DNA of 64,000 nucleotides from Limnoperna fortunei. Taxonomy: Eukaryota; Mollusca; Bivalvia; Mytilida; Modiolidae. Position numbers and translations under genes: made by a program. The notes under the pieces are model-generated. The model made no database searches. It was not told the origin of the DNA and saw only the letters and a list, made by a program, of their open reading frames with translations. The stretch covers positions 22,842,460 through 22,906,459 of the forward strand of contig OX104112.1 in NCBI GenBank assembly GCA_944474755.1, given 5' to 3'. Within the stretch, counting starts at the first letter, position 1; each line of letters begins with the position of its first letter. Below, piece by piece: positions 62,701 through 64,000 of the stretch.

Positions 62701-64000
62701 TGACAATACGTATGTATTTGGAGGAGGAAGCCTCAGTAACAGTAGAAAATCACCGACCGGAAACTGGCAGTACGTATGTATTTGGAGCAGGAAGTCTGAG
62801 TAAAAGTAGAAAATCACCGACCGGAAACTGGCAATACGTATCCATTTGGAGGAGGAAGCCTGAGTAACAGTAGAAAATCACCGACAGGAAACTGGCAGTA
62901 CGTATGTATTTGGAGGAGGAAGCCTGAGTAACAGTAGAAAATCACCAACAGGAAACTGGCAGTACGTATGTATTTGGAGGAGGAAGCCCGAGTAACAGTA
63001 GAAAATCACCAACAGGAAACTGGCAGTACGTATGTATTTGGAGAAGGAAGCCTCAGTAACAGTAGAAAATCACCGACCGGAAACTGGCAGTACGTATGTA
63101 TTTCGAGCAGGAAGTCTGAGTAAAAGTAGAAAATCACCGACCGGAAACTGGCAATACGTATGTATTTGGAGGAGGAAGCCTGAGTAACAGTAGAAAATCA
63201 CCGACCGGAAACTGGCAATACGTATGTATTTGGAGGAGGAAGCCTTAGTAACAGTAGAAAATCACCAACAGGAAACTGACAATGTGTATGTATTTGGAGG
63301 AGGAAGCCTGAGTAACAGTAGAAAATCACCGACCGGAAACTGGCAATACGTATGTATTTGGAGGAGGAAGCCTGAGTAACAGTAGAAAATCACCAACAGG
63401 AAACTGACAATGTGTATGTATTTGGAGGAGGAACCCCGAGTAACAGTAGAAAATCACCGACCGGAAACTGGCAGTACGTATGTATTTGGAGCAGGAAGTC
63501 TGAGTAAAAGTAGAAAATCACCGACCGGAAACTGGCAATACGTATGTATTTGGAGGAGGAAGCCTGAGTAACAGTAGAAAATCACCAACAGGAAACTGAC
63601 AATGTGTATGTATTTGGAGGAGGTACCCCGATTAACAGTAGAAAATCACAGACCGGAAACTGGCAGTACGTATATATTTGGAGCAGGAAGTCTGAGTAAA
63701 AGTAGAAAATCACCGACCGGAAACTGGCAATACGTATGTATTTGGAGGAGGAAGCCTGAGTAACAGTAGAAAATCACCGACCGGAAACTGGCAGTACGTA
63801 TGTATTTGGAGCAGGAAGTCTGAGTAAAAGTAGAAAAACACCGACCGGAAACTGACAATACGTATGTATTTGGAGGAGGAAGCCTGAGTAACAGTAGAAA
63901 ATCACCGACCGGAAACTGGCAATACGTATGTATTTGGAGCAGGAAGCCTGAGTAAAAGTAGAAAATCACCGACCGGAAACTGACAATACGTATGTATTTG
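59800..64000. repeat. Higher-order repeat: 32-mer (2,048 bp)
   Basis: TAACTGTAGA recurs at 60,561/62,609 and the odd TATCTATTTGG/TATCCATTTGG pair at 60,791/62,839, exactly 2,048 bp (32 x 64) apart. The 324-bp stretches at 61,598 and 63,646 are also 2,048 bp apart. A related stretch at 59,166 lies 2,432 bp (38 x 64) before the first. Confidence 0.9.

Larger units (their letters stand above)
48057..64000. repeat. 64-bp satellite array, ~249 monomers, open to the right
   Basis: An uninterrupted head-to-tail array. The unit reads ACGTATGTATTTGGAGGAGG, then AAGCCTGAGTAACAGTAGAA, AATCACCGACCGGAAACTGG and CAAT (64 bp). Consecutive copies start at e.g. 48,121 and 48,185. Variants fall into types: GGAGCAGGAAGTCTGAGTAA versus GGAGGAGGAAGCCTGAGTAA versus GGAGGAGGAACCCCGAGTAA; CACCGACCGG versus CACCAACAGG versus CACCTACAGG; AATACGTATG versus AATGTGTATG. 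Most units contain the palindrome TACGTA. The array runs off the window, so its full size is unknown. Open frames of ~107 aa on the minus strand arise because 64 is not divisible by 3 and stops are sparse. They are not genes. Confidence 0.97.

Noticed and set aside
48292..63969. Many ~107-aa minus-strand ORFs with LLLRLPAPNTYVLPVSGR-like repeats
   Set aside because: They are readings through the 64-bp satellite. Three monomers equal 192 bp, so one frame cycles through all three phases until a stop. Identical ORFs simply mark higher-order repeat copies.
48057..64000. Possible CRISPR-like array
   Set aside because: Units are contiguous 64-bp copies without unique spacers, and the genome is eukaryotic.

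Overview
This is AT-rich eukaryotic, non-coding-dominated DNA, most likely from a bivalve mollusc. The evidence is split genes with GT-AG introns, a tRNA-derived SINE with the A and B boxes and tail seen across molluscan genomes (at least nine full, partial or degraded copies), many foldback/MITE elements and minisatellites, and a RING-less B-box/TRIM-like gene of the kind expanded in bivalves. The species cannot be named from the sequence alone.

Layout. 1-24,860 is a graveyard of repeats: a 50-bp minisatellite at the left edge, a 1.5-kb foldback element rich in the palindrome AATAACGCGTTATT, a ~500-bp-period interspersed repeat, nested inverted-repeat elements, minisatellites with 41-, 43-, 37- and 50-bp periods, three related ~1-1.6 kb units carrying a palindromic head and hairpin tails, and SINE copies. 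I found no convincing protein-coding gene here.

24,868-41,585 is the main discovery: a structurally complete ~16.7-kb DNA transposon of the KDZ (Kyakuja-Dileera-Zisupton) class. It has 100-bp terminal inverted repeats (93/100 matches by eye; 82/84 in the inner part) and a 7-bp flanking direct repeat. It carries two intact, spliced, convergent genes. The + strand gene has 16 exons and encodes a 910-aa KDZ transposase with a Cys-cluster N-terminus, all signature motifs and an acidic tail. The - strand gene has 6 exons and encodes a ~245-aa protein joining a homeodomain to an HMG-box-like domain. Each gene starts close to one TIR, and their stop codons lie 26 bp apart in the middle. I infer that the second protein is an accessory DNA-binding partner of the transposase, or a captured regulator. 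The element carries nested insertions in introns: a MITE with an 8-bp target duplication and a SINE with a 12-bp target duplication.

43,392-45,083 (-) is a single-exon B-box/coiled-coil/beta-propeller TRIM-like gene. 45,240-47,980 holds nothing recognisable.

48,057 to the window end (64,000) is a continuous satellite of 64-bp monomers (about 249 copies) in several higher-order blocks (11-, 18-, 22- and 32-mers). Its first monomer lies in register inside the tail of a reverse-oriented SINE, so the satellite appears to have been born from a SINE fragment.
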